From the NCBI GenBank assembly GCA_020847395.1, contig JADLCD010000046.1, positions 1-64,000 of the forward strand: DNA of 64,000 nt, written 5' to 3'. Positions within the stretch are counted from its first letter, which is position 1. Each line of letters opens with the position of its first letter. Under the pieces are notes generated by a model that ran no database searches, was not told the DNA's origin, and was given only the letters and a program-made list of their open reading frames with translations. The translations under genes and the position numbers were made by a program. Shown here piece after piece: positions 18,960 to 27,933 of the stretch. The stretch comes from Chitinophagaceae bacterium (GTDB taxonomy: Bacteria > Bacteroidota > Bacteroidia > Chitinophagales > Chitinophagaceae).

Positions 18960-19287
18960 ATGCAAAAAATAATTCCAAATCTCTGGTTTAACGGCAACGC
19001 AAAAGAAGCCGCTATCCAAAAACAGAAGCTGAAGGGCTGGCTGATTTTCAGAAAGATTTTGCGGGTAAAGTTCTAACAGTAGCGTTTGAGTTTTTGGGTA
19101 TGCGATTTATTGGTATCAATGCAGGACCGTTATTTAAGTGGTGAAGAAAGTGTTTGCGGTTGGCTCAAGGAAAAATACAGATTAAGTTGACAGGTATGGC
19201 CTGATAATTGGGATAAACTCACCAAAAAATCCGGGGCATTCAACAAAATGATGGGAATGAAGAAACTGATTATTGCTGATTTCTAAA
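18960..19287 (+). pseudogene. PhnB-like VOC protein, internally deleted and stop-interrupted
   Basis: MQKIIPNLWFNGNAKEAA / YPKTEAEGLADFQKDFAGKVLTVAFEFLGMRFIGINAGPLFK / EESVCGWLKEKYRLS*QVWPDNWDKLTKKSGAFNKMMGMKKLIIADF in different frames. Confidence 0.85.
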
Positions 19288-19299
19288 GACAATTTTGTT

Positions 19300-19758
19300 A
19301 TGACAAAAAACAATTTACTAAGCATGGGCAATGTAGGCATCGTTGTAAAGTCACTTGATGATGCAATCTTGTTTTTTACAGAGCTTGGACTTAAACTCGA
19401 AGGGCGGGCAATGGTTGAAGGAGAATGGGCGGGGCGGGTAACAGGACTGGGAAATCAATCCGTAGAAATTGCAATGATGGTTACTCCAGACGGACACAGC
19501 CGACTCGAACTCTCAAGGTTCCTAAGTCCGACAATTATTGCAGACCACAGGAATGCCCCTGTAAATGCTCTCGGTTATCTTCGTGTTATGTTTGCGGTTA
19601 ACAACATTGACGAATTGGTAGCACGACTAATCAAACATGGTGCTGAGCTTGTTGGTGAGATAGTTAATTATGAGAACATTTACAGGCTTTGTTACATTCG
19701 TGGCGTTGAAGGACTTTTAATTGGAATTGCAGAAGACATATCAAAAAATAATTATTGA
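19300..19758 (+). CDS. VOC-family protein
   Basis: MGNVGIVVKSLDDAILFFTELGLKLEGRAMVEGEWAGRVTGL. Confidence 0.88.
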   Translation: MTKNNLLSMGNVGIVVKSLDDAILFFTELGLKLEGRAMVEGEWAGRVTGLGNQSVEIAMMVTPDGHSRLELSRFLSPTIIADHRNAPVNALGYLRVMFAVNNIDELVARLIKHGAELVGEIVNYENIYRLCYIRGVEGLLIGIAEDISKNNY

Positions 19759-19806
19759 AACTTACACATATAAGACACAAAAAATTAATAACTGACAAAC
19801 AAAAAA

Positions 19807-19840
19807 CTGCTGCTAACATCGTGGCAATAAGTGCGTAAAC
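19807..19840 (+). repeat. Cassette-end (attC-like) motif B
   Basis: CTGCTGCTAACATCGTGGCAATAAGTGCGTAAAC, alignable with sites A and C. Confidence 0.5.
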
Positions 19841-19861
19841 AACTTTATTCTCAAAAATATT

Positions 19862-20299
19862 ATGAAAAAGAAATCAATTGAATATGAAAATCTCTTAATG
19901 TTCGTAGGAGAATGGCAAACGACAGGAACCGTGTTAAAAGAGGGAAGCAATCCTGCGGTTGAAATAAATGGAACTGATACGTACGAGTGGTTACCTCATA
20001 ACTGTTTGCTTCATAAAGCACATGTAAGAATGGGAAGTAAAAAAGTTGAAAGTTTTGAGATCATTTATTATGATAAATTAACTGAAAAATATATTTTCCA
20101 ATCATATGATGAACCGAACAGTCAAGATAAATTACAGGGAGTACAAAATAAAGATGAGTGGCTTTTAAGCGGAAGTTCACGACGTAATCAGATTATATTT
20201 AGTAAGAACGGTGAGGTTATGAAAGGAATTTGGGAAAAATCTGATAACGGTTTTAATTGGTCAATCTGGATGAAAGTTCAACTGACAAAAATTAAATGA
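19862..20299 (+). CDS. DUF1579-like protein
   Basis: LLMFVGEWQTTGTVLKEG...DTYEWLPHNCLLHKAHVRMG. Confidence 0.75.
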   Translation: MKKKSIEYENLLMFVGEWQTTGTVLKEGSNPAVEINGTDTYEWLPHNCLLHKAHVRMGSKKVESFEIIYYDKLTEKYIFQSYDEPNSQDKLQGVQNKDEWLLSGSSRRNQIIFSKNGEVMKGIWEKSDNGFNWSIWMKVQLTKIK

Positions 20300-20778
20300 T
20301 TCAAAAAGTAAAACCAATGATTAACAATAATCTTCTTTTATTGCGCCATGAATATGCTGCTTCTTCTGAAGCAGTGTTTGATGCCTGGGCAAACCCTGAC
20401 GTTGCAAAACAATGGTTGTTCAAATCAGATAATAATGAGATACTTGGTATAACTATGGATGTAAGAAAGGGAGGAAATTTTTCTATCTTAGAATTAAACA
20501 AAGGGAAAAAAATAAATCACTTCGGTACATATCTGGAAATAAACCGGCCAAACAAATTAGTTTTTACATTAGAAGTGCCTGAACACTTTAAAGGTGTTGC
20601 AACAATTGAGATTGAAATAGTAAGCCATTACGAAAAAAGTGAACTCGTATTTACAGAAAGTGGAATTGACACAAGTAAAGTTGAAAAAAATTGGCATGAG
20701 ATGCTGGATAAATTAGAAGAAATTTTAGATAATAATACTGCCGCTAACATTGGCAGTAATGCATGCGGACAACTTTAG
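20296..20778 (+). CDS. SRPBCC/AHSA1-domain protein
   Basis: RHEYAASSEAVFDAWANPDVAKQWLF. Confidence 0.88.
   Translation: MIQKVKPMINNNLLLLRHEYAASSEAVFDAWANPDVAKQWLFKSDNNEILGITMDVRKGGNFSILELNKGKKINHFGTYLEINRPNKLVFTLEVPEHFKGVATIEIEIVSHYEKSELVFTESGIDTSKVEKNWHEMLDKLEEILDNNTAANIGSNACGQL
20738..20775 (+). repeat. Cassette-end (attC-like) motif C
   Basis: CTGCCGCTAACATTGGCAGTAATGCATGCGGACAAC; CTGCC/GGCAG stem; overlaps the 3' end of the SRPBCC ORF. Confidence 0.5.
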
Positions 20779-20971
20779 AAAATACCAACAACAAACGCAT
20801 GAACAAAGCGAAAATAATACTTGGATTTGCAATTGTTTTAATTATTCTTGTTAGTTGCAAAACACAAAATGAAATTAAAACATCCTGATGGAATGCTGAA
20901 AAAAAATCGCCCTTTTGTCCCCATATTTCAACTTCAATCGTCATTAGGGCGAACAATAAATTTTTTAAATT

Positions 20972-21611
20972 ATGGAACAGTTTTTATTAGTCTTCAGAGC
21001 AGATTATCCGAAAAGACCTTTGTTCGGAAGCGATAAGGTTAACTTCTATTTTGATTGAAAACCAATTAACAAGAACACCGCAAACAAACGCATTATTATC
21101 TTTAATGTATTTTCAGAGTTCCCGTTTAGATGCAAGGACAAACGAAAAAGGCGAAGCCGTTTTGTTGGACGATCAAAACAAAAATTTGTGGGACAAAATA
21201 CAAATTGAAAAAGGCAATTTCTATTTAATAGCTGCCTGCAATGGAAATGAAATTTCCAAATATCATTTGGAAGCAGCAATTGCCTACTGGCACACAACGC
21301 CAACCGACCAAAATAAATGGCAGCACATTTTAGAACTTTATAATCAGCTTATCCTGGTTGAATATTCGCCTATAGCAGCGTTGAACAGAATGTTTGCATT
21401 TGCCAGGGTTTATGGACACAAAAAAGCAATAGCAGAAGCCGATAAATTACAACTTCCTGAAAATAGTCACTACTACGGATTGTTGGGTTATTTATATGCG
21501 CCAACAAATATTGAGAAAGCAATTTCCTATTACGAACAAGCCATTAAATTGACAAATTCCAGGGTCGAAAAACAAACCTTAAGAATGCAGATTGAAAAAC
21601 TCAACATTTAA
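20972..21611 (+). pseudogene. YCII N-terminus abutting C-terminal part of a sigma-70-like (DUF6596-type) factor
   Basis: MEQFLLVFRADYP (YCII start) followed within ~10 nt by out-of-frame IIRKDLCSEAIRLTSILIENQLTRTPQTNALLSLMYFQSSRLDARTNEKGEAVLLDDQ...; ORF-track call 21051-21611 is the sigma fragment. Confidence 0.8.
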
Positions 21612-21988
21612 TTTGCCTGTTATGTCTTTACCGGAAGAAAAAATTGTAAAACATTTTAATTTCATCAGTTAACAGGTTTACCAAAACCTAAACATCCACT
21701 TATCAGCATAAGTTGTGCTTCCACAAAACTTCCGCCCTACATTTTTATAATGACATCATACGGATAAATTGAAAATCAGGTTCAAAAACTTATAAGAGAT
21801 TGTTTCTTTCACCCCTTAAGTATGATGCTTTTGAGCAGGCTACTTATATGTCATCTTTATATTTTTCCTCACAACAGGTTTGGTACTCGAAATAGGTACC
21901 GGTTCCAGGTAATTGATTTAGCCCGGGGAAAAGAAGATTAATTTATAAAAAATAAAAACGATATTAATATACTTATTTTTAATATAAA

Positions 21989-22004
21989 AGTATATATTTA
22001 TACT
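21989..22004. promoter_or_regulatory. Candidate operator upstream of MarR/crt operon
   Basis: AGTATA-TATT-TATACT palindrome 14 bp before the MarR start codon. Confidence 0.4.
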
Positions 22005-22017
22005 AAATTATATTAAA

Positions 22018-22689
22018 ATGAATTATTCTCTTCTAAAAGAAATAATTGATCTTATTGCACAATTTGAATTGGCTACTAAGGGTGAAAGCCGTTACCCGGG
22101 CAACAAAGAGGGATTTAAATGTTGGATAAAGGATAGCTTTCGGAACGAAGATTACAGTGTGCAGCCAAAATGGGAAGGAAAAGAAAACGGCAGAAGTCCT
22201 GAAAGTGTAATCAGTACACTTATTGTGCATATGAATCGTTATGCCAAAGCCTATTCTAAGTCAGCTATACATGGCTCAGGCTTCTCTACTCAGGATGAGT
22301 ATATATACCTGATTAACCTAAAGGCTTTTGGTGAAATGACGAAAATGGATTTGATTAAAAAAAATATACACGAAAAGCCCGTGGGTATTCAAATTATTAA
22401 CAGGCTTATTTACCAGGGTTGGATATCGCAACGGAGCTCTTCAACAGATAAGAGAAGTAAGATTATCAAAATAAATTCAAAGGGTTTGAAAGCACTTGAA
22501 CAACAAATGAACAAAATACGACAGGCAACCAGGATTGTTAGTGGCAATCTTTCATACAGCGAAAAAATAGAGCTTATCCGTTTGCTGACTAAACTTGATG
22601 ATTATCATCATCCTATTTTTTGTAAAGATCTGGCTCCTGCAGGGCTGCTTAACACTGTGATGAAGGATTATCCGATCAATAAAAATTAA
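22018..22689 (+). CDS. MarR-like winged-helix regulator
   Basis: EMTKMDLIKKNIHEKPVGIQIINRLIYQGWISQRSSSTDKRSKIIKINSKG wHTH and wing. Confidence 0.8.
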   Translation: MNYSLLKEIIDLIAQFELATKGESRYPGNKEGFKCWIKDSFRNEDYSVQPKWEGKENGRSPESVISTLIVHMNRYAKAYSKSAIHGSGFSTQDEYIYLINLKAFGEMTKMDLIKKNIHEKPVGIQIINRLIYQGWISQRSSSTDKRSKIIKINSKGLKALEQQMNKIRQATRIVSGNLSYSEKIELIRLLTKLDDYHHPIFCKDLAPAGLLNTVMKDYPINKN

Positions 22690-24183
22690 ATGAAAAAGAA
22701 AATAGCTATTATAGGCGCAGGTATTTCAGGGCTTTCCGCGGCGGCTTACTCAGCAAAGGAAGGTAATGAAGTACATGTTTTTGAAATGAATAGCAGCCCC
22801 GGCGGACGGGCACGACAATTTAAAACCGGTAACGGATACACTTTTGATATGGGCCCGAGCTGGTACTGGATGCCCGATATTATTGAGCGTTTCTTCAATG
22901 ATTTTGATTATAGCGCAAAAGATTTTTATGAGCTCGTACCACTTCATCCGCAATTTGAAATGATCTTTTCCGATGGGCGGATAGCGATGCCGAAAGACTA
23001 TGACCAACTGAAAGACCTGTTTGAAAAACTGGAGCCGGGGGCTGCCCAAAAACTGGATGCTTTTATGAAAGCTGCCCGTTACAAATACCAAACAGGTATG
23101 CTTGATTTTGTACAAAAGCCCTGTCATAGCTGGTGGGAGTTTGTGTCGCCCAAAATAGCACGCAGTGTTGTAAAGCTAAACCTGCTAACTGATTTCCGTA
23201 CTTATGTAGCCAGGTATTTTAAGCATCCCAAACTCCGGGCGCTGATGGAGTTTCCGGTTATATTTCTCGGCGCATCACCCAAAAATATCCCGGCCTTATA
23301 CAGCTTAATGAACTATGGTGGTTATGCTCTCGGAACCTGGTATCCTATGGGTGGGTTTTATGAATTGGTAAAAGCAATGCAAAGCATAGCAGAAGAATAT
23401 GGCGCGCAGTTTTATTTCAATCAAAAGGCAGAACAGATCATTGCAGAAAAAGAAAGGGTTACTGCATTAATAGTAAATGGCACAGCGCTGAAATTTGATG
23501 CGTTGATTGCATCTTCAGATTACCATCATACCGAAACCCTGCTCGAAAAACAATACAGGAATTATACGGAAAGCTACTGGCAGCAACGCACTTTTGCACC
23601 TTCCTGCCTGGTATATTATTTAGGCTTTAACAAAACCATCCCTGGTCTCAGGCATCATACACTCTTTTTTGAAAACAACCTGGATGAGCATATAGATAGT
23701 ATTTACAGGTTTAAGCAGTGGCCGAAAAAACCTTTATTCTACGCCTGCTGCCCTTCTAAAACAGACAACAGTGTTGCTCCTCCACATCATGAAAATATTT
23801 TTTTGCTGATGCCGCTGGCTACAGGTATACAGGATGATACGGACATTCGTGAAAAGTATTTGCAGGAAATGCTGGCAAGATTAGAAAAACATACGGGAAT
23901 GGCAAATCTTGCGGCTTCACTTGATTATAAAAAAAGCTACTGCGTCAGCGATTTTGTAAATGATTATAATGCTTATGGAGGCAACGCATATGGGCTTGCT
24001 AATGTACTGTCTCAAACAGCAGTATTTAAGCCATCCATCAGGAATAAAAAGTTATACAACCTGTATTATACCGGGCAGCTCACTGTTCCCGGGCCTGGTG
24101 TTCCGCCTTCCATTATATCGGGTAAAATAGCCGCAAAAGAAGTGCATAAACTAAAATTATTTCACCATGAAAAAGCTATTTGA
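22690..24183 (+). CDS. crtI: Phytoene desaturase
   Basis: MKKKIAIIGAGISGLSAAAYSAKEGNEVHVFEMNSSPGGRARQF; C-terminal YNLYYTGQLTVPGPGVPPSIISGKIAA. Confidence 0.95.
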   Translation: MKKKIAIIGAGISGLSAAAYSAKEGNEVHVFEMNSSPGGRARQFKTGNGYTFDMGPSWYWMPDIIERFFNDFDYSAKDFYELVPLHPQFEMIFSDGRIAMPKDYDQLKDLFEKLEPGAAQKLDAFMKAARYKYQTGMLDFVQKPCHSWWEFVSPKIARSVVKLNLLTDFRTYVARYFKHPKLRALMEFPVIFLGASPKNIPALYSLMNYGGYALGTWYPMGGFYELVKAMQSIAEEYGAQFYFNQKAEQIIAEKERVTALIVNGTALKFDALIASSDYHHTETLLEKQYRNYTESYWQQRTFAPSCLVYYLGFNKTIPGLRHHTLFFENNLDEHIDSIYRFKQWPKKPLFYACCPSKTDNSVAPPHHENIFLLMPLATGIQDDTDIREKYLQEMLARLEKHTGMANLAASLDYKKSYCVSDFVNDYNAYGGNAYGLANVLSQTAVFKPSIRNKKLYNLYYTGQLTVPGPGVPPSIISGKIAAKEVHKLKLFHHEKAI

Positions 24184-25003
24184 CGAATTATCATTACAGG
24201 TAAGTAAAGCCACTACGCAAAAATACAGCACCAGTTTTTCATTGGGCATACTCGCGTTAGATACTTCGGTAAGGTCTGCCATATACAGCATTTACGGCTT
24301 TGTAAGGCTGGCAGATGAGGTGGTAGACAGCTTTCACGATTATAATAAAGCAGACCTGCTGGCACAATTGACAACGCAAACACAGCAGGCATTGAACGAT
24401 GGCATATCGCTCAATCCTATTTTGCAATCTTTTCAACAAACAGTATCACGTTATAAAATAGCGCACAGTCTTATATTCCGCTTTTTACACAGCATGGAGA
24501 TGGACTTACAAAAAATAGCCTACAATTCAGATTTGTATAAAGAATATATACTGGGCTCTGCGGAGGTAGTGGGATTAATGTGTTTGAAAGTTTTTACACA
24601 CGAAAAAACTCAATTATATGAAGAGCTAAAGCCTTATGCCATGCTGCTTGGTTCAGCTTTTCAGAAGGTGAATTTTCTCAGGGATCTGAAAGATGATTAC
24701 CATATTTTGGGGCGTACCTATTTTCCTAATATTGAAATGAACATTTTTGATAAATATACTAAAGCGCAAATAGAGCAGGAGATAGCGGGTGAATTTGAAA
24801 AGGCTTTGATAGGCATTAAAAAATTGCCCGCTTCCTCCAGGTTTGGCGTATACCTGGCATATAAATATTATTTATCCTTATTCAGGAAAATAAAAAGAAC
24901 TTCTGCTGAAAAGATATTGAATAAACGTATACGCATTCCCAACGGAAAAAAATTATCTCTTGCCATGAGTAGCTATGTGCAGTATAAAATTGCGCTGATT
25001 TGA
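24167..25003 (+). CDS. crtB: Phytoene synthase
   Basis: YGFVRLADEVVDSF and FQKVNFLRDLKDDYHILGRTYFP prenyl synthase motifs. Confidence 0.95.
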   Translation: MKKLFDELSLQVSKATTQKYSTSFSLGILALDTSVRSAIYSIYGFVRLADEVVDSFHDYNKADLLAQLTTQTQQALNDGISLNPILQSFQQTVSRYKIAHSLIFRFLHSMEMDLQKIAYNSDLYKEYILGSAEVVGLMCLKVFTHEKTQLYEELKPYAMLLGSAFQKVNFLRDLKDDYHILGRTYFPNIEMNIFDKYTKAQIEQEIAGEFEKALIGIKKLPASSRFGVYLAYKYYLSLFRKIKRTSAEKILNKRIRIPNGKKLSLAMSSYVQYKIALI

Positions 25004-25039
25004 AGCCGCCGGCTAAACATCAAATTATTTAAATGTAAG

Positions 25040-25510
25040 ATGAGTATGGAGTATGTACTGAACAGGAGCCAGCAATTAAACTGCGATATAGAAACCGCCT
25101 GGAGGTTTTTTTCCTCACCATATAATCTTTCCTGCATTACACCTAAGCAAATGGGTTTTAAAGTGCTGACTCACCTGGATGATGACGCTATTTATGAAGG
25201 AATGGTTATAGACTATAAAGTATCTCCATTGCTGCATATACCCATGTACTGGAGAACCATTATAACGCAGGTGCATGTTTATAAAAGCTTTACTGATTTT
25301 CAGCAAAAGGGCCCTTATAAATACTGGAATCACTATCACGAATTTGTTGCAAATGAAAATGGGGTGTTAATGAAAGATACGGTGCATTATGCATTACCCA
25401 TGGGCTTACTCGGTAAGGTGGCGCACGCTATAGTAGTGCGCAAAAAGCTGGAGCATATTTTTAACTACCGGTATGAGGTATTGAAAAAATTATTTCCATT
25501 ACAATCCTGA
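25040..25510 (+). CDS. SRPBCC-family protein of carotenoid operon
   Basis: NCDIETAWRFFSSPYNLSCITPKQMGFKVLT; between crtB and crtZ. Confidence 0.85.
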   Translation: MSMEYVLNRSQQLNCDIETAWRFFSSPYNLSCITPKQMGFKVLTHLDDDAIYEGMVIDYKVSPLLHIPMYWRTIITQVHVYKSFTDFQQKGPYKYWNHYHEFVANENGVLMKDTVHYALPMGLLGKVAHAIVVRKKLEHIFNYRYEVLKKLFPLQS

Positions 25511-25516
25511 AGCAAG

Positions 25517-25975
25517 ATGAATGCATTTATTATACTAATCACATTTATACTGATGGAAGGCGCTACGTGGATAATTCATAAATACGTGATGCACGGCTTT
25601 TTATGGATACTGCACCGCGATCATCATGATCATAACAACAACAGCACACTCGAAAGCAATGACTGGTTCTTTGTGATCTTTGCCACACCTGCAATCACTT
25701 TAATGTATTACGGGGGAAAACAAGGTTTTAATTACCTGTTTTATACCGGGGTTGGCGTTACGCTGTATGGAATGGCTTATTTTTTTGTACATGATATTTT
25801 CATTCATCAGCGCATAAAAATATTCCGAAATACACATCACCCTTACCTGTTGGCTGTAAGGAGGGCTCACAAGCAGCACCATAAGCATACAGGTAAAACT
25901 AACGGAGAATGCTTTGGTTTTTTATGGGTTCCGGTAAAGTATTTTAAAATGTTTTTTAATAAAGAAAGAAAATGA
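25517..25975 (+). CDS. crtZ: Beta-carotene hydroxylase
   Basis: His clusters HKYVMHG, HRDHHDHNNN, HDIFIHQR, HKQHHKH. Confidence 0.92.
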   Translation: MNAFIILITFILMEGATWIIHKYVMHGFLWILHRDHHDHNNNSTLESNDWFFVIFATPAITLMYYGGKQGFNYLFYTGVGVTLYGMAYFFVHDIFIHQRIKIFRNTHHPYLLAVRRAHKQHHKHTGKTNGECFGFLWVPVKYFKMFFNKERK

Positions 25976-26682
25976 AGCCATATACTTACTTAATAGTTGA
26001 TTTTTTAGCGTTTATTGTCTGCTTCATTTTTTCTTTTAACAGGCGTGTAAAATTTTATATGCATTTTGGAGCGTTTTTGTTATCAGCCTGTACAGCAGGC
26101 ACATTTTTTATTGCGTGGGATATATGGTTTACGCACAAAGGCGTATGGTGGTTTGATGCCAGCTATACCATTGGATACACAATAGCCGGCTTACCCGTTG
26201 AAGAATGGCTTTTTTTCTTTTGCATTCCTTTTGCCTGTGTGTTCACCTATTTCTGTATTGATAAATTTTTTAACTGGAGCTGGGCTAATGCTTTTAATAA
26301 TATTATTGTTTTTGTTAGTGTTATAATATGCGCGGTTACCGCCCTGTTATATCACAACAGGTTATACAGCCTGGTAACCGCACTGGCAACTGCCGCCAGC
26401 CTGTTGTATTTGCATTTCATTGCCAAAAAGGAATGGATAGGACAGGCATCCCTCGTATTCATGGTTTTAATGCTGGGTTTTTTTCCTGTAAATGCTGTAT
26501 TAACCGGCACTGGCATATCTTCTGCTATTGTTAATTATAATACAAATGAATTGTTGGGCATTCATATGCTTACTATTCCGGTAGAGGATGCGGTATATGG
26601 GTATACGCAGTTTATGCTCAACATTTATTTTTTTAAACAATTCCAAAAAAATACTGATCGCTTAGTACAGCTTGAAAAATAA
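25972..26682 (+). CDS. Lycopene cyclase (CrtYc/d-type heterodimer-fold)
   Basis: GYTIAGLPVEEWLFFFCIPFACVF and IPVEDAVYGYTQFMLN PxEE/PxED motifs in two halves. Confidence 0.9.
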   Translation: MKPYTYLIVDFLAFIVCFIFSFNRRVKFYMHFGAFLLSACTAGTFFIAWDIWFTHKGVWWFDASYTIGYTIAGLPVEEWLFFFCIPFACVFTYFCIDKFFNWSWANAFNNIIVFVSVIICAVTALLYHNRLYSLVTALATAASLLYLHFIAKKEWIGQASLVFMVLMLGFFPVNAVLTGTGISSAIVNYNTNELLGIHMLTIPVEDAVYGYTQFMLNIYFFKQFQKNTDRLVQLEK

Positions 26683-26762
26683 GATAGTTATATCCTGGTT
26701 TGGCCTGTAAGTAAAATACCAAACCTTATCAAAAAATGATTTTACTTTTATTTATTGTCAAC

Positions 26763-27623
26763 TTACCCATTTACCACTTCTCCACCATTAGGATGAATTA
26801 CTTGGCCGGATATAAAACTGGCATCCTCGCAGGCAAGAAAAAGATATGCGGGTGCAATTTCATTGGGCATAGCGGCGCGTTCCATAGGCGAGTCGCTGCC
26901 AAATTCAGCAATTTTTGCTTTTGAGAAAGAGGAGGCTATAAGCGGCGTCCACACAGGCCCCGGCGCTACCGCATTTACCCTAATACCTTTTTTAATGAGA
27001 TTATTTGCCAAACTTCGTGTAAAAGATATAATGGCGCCTTTAGTGCTCGAATAATCCAAAAGTTTTGGGCTTCCGCGATATGCCGTTACAGAGCTGGTAT
27101 TAATAATACACGAACCTTTCTTTAAGTAACGCATTGCATATTTTGTTATCCAGAAGCAGGAAAAAAAATTGCTGTTAAAGGTTTTCATTAACTGAGCTGT
27201 CGAAATATCTTCAATACTTTTTACTTCCCAATGCAACGCGGCATTATTAATAAGAATATCAATTTTGCCGAATTTTTTAATGCACTCACCTACCAGCTTT
27301 TTACAATGCTGCTCCTTACCTAAATCACCTTTTACCAGTAAGCACGCTCTTCCCAGGTTTTCTATTTCTTTTTTGGTCTGATTGGCATCTCCCGTTGCTT
27401 TCAGATATCCAATACAAATATCAGCACCATGTTTTGCGAATAATAAGGCTACCGCTTTACCAATGCCACTGTCACCACCTGTTATAACAGCCGTTTTGTC
27501 GGCCAGTTTTTTTTCCCCCGAAGCTGTCGGATACGTTTCTGAAATCGGAGTAAGCCCCTGCTGTGAACCAGGTCTGTTTTGCTTTTGTAGTGGTCTTACT
27601 TGTTTTTTTTCATTTTTTTTCAT
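26763..27623 (-). CDS. SDR-family oxidoreductase (YghA/glucose dehydrogenase-like)
   Basis: KTAVITGGDSGIGKAVALLFAKHGADI; YSSTKGAIISFTRSLA; N-terminal extension ending PTASGEKKL. Confidence 0.92.
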   Translation of the reverse strand: MKKNEKKQVRPLQKQNRPGSQQGLTPISETYPTASGEKKLADKTAVITGGDSGIGKAVALLFAKHGADICIGYLKATGDANQTKKEIENLGRACLLVKGDLGKEQHCKKLVGECIKKFGKIDILINNAALHWEVKSIEDISTAQLMKTFNSNFFSCFWITKYAMRYLKKGSCIINTSSVTAYRGSPKLLDYSSTKGAIISFTRSLANNLIKKGIRVNAVAPGPVWTPLIASSFSKAKIAEFGSDSPMERAAMPNEIAPAYLFLACEDASFISGQVIHPNGGEVVNG

Positions 27624-27859
27624 ATCAACCACAGCACAATAACAGTACCATTGATTTATAGTTCTGCTGCTCAAACAAAAGCAGCAGTTTACGTCATCAG
27701 CCAAAGCGATGTATAGTCCATTGTAGAAAATATTGCTCAAAAAGTAGTTTCGATAACACTAAATTGATAATACCTACACTTGTGTTAAGATTTTGGAAGC
27801 ACCCGTTCAAAAAGTTGATAAATATCACTAATTAACATGGAGGAAGCAAGCATCAAAAT

Positions 27860-27885
27860 AATAAAAGTATTTAATTACTTTTATT
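27860..27885. promoter_or_regulatory. Palindromic candidate operator upstream of hemerythrin gene
   Basis: AATAAAAGTA-TTTAAT-TACTTTTATT, perfect 10-bp arms. Confidence 0.6.
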
Positions 27886-27933
27886 TAAAAATAATATATA
27901 CTTTTGCTGAACTAAATCCTTAAATCTTATTCT

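Noticed and set aside
17382-20775. Calling a classical class 1-type integron
   Set aside because: Cores do not match RYYYAAC/GTTRRRY strictly and no IntI is present in the window; only an attC-like interpretation is offered.
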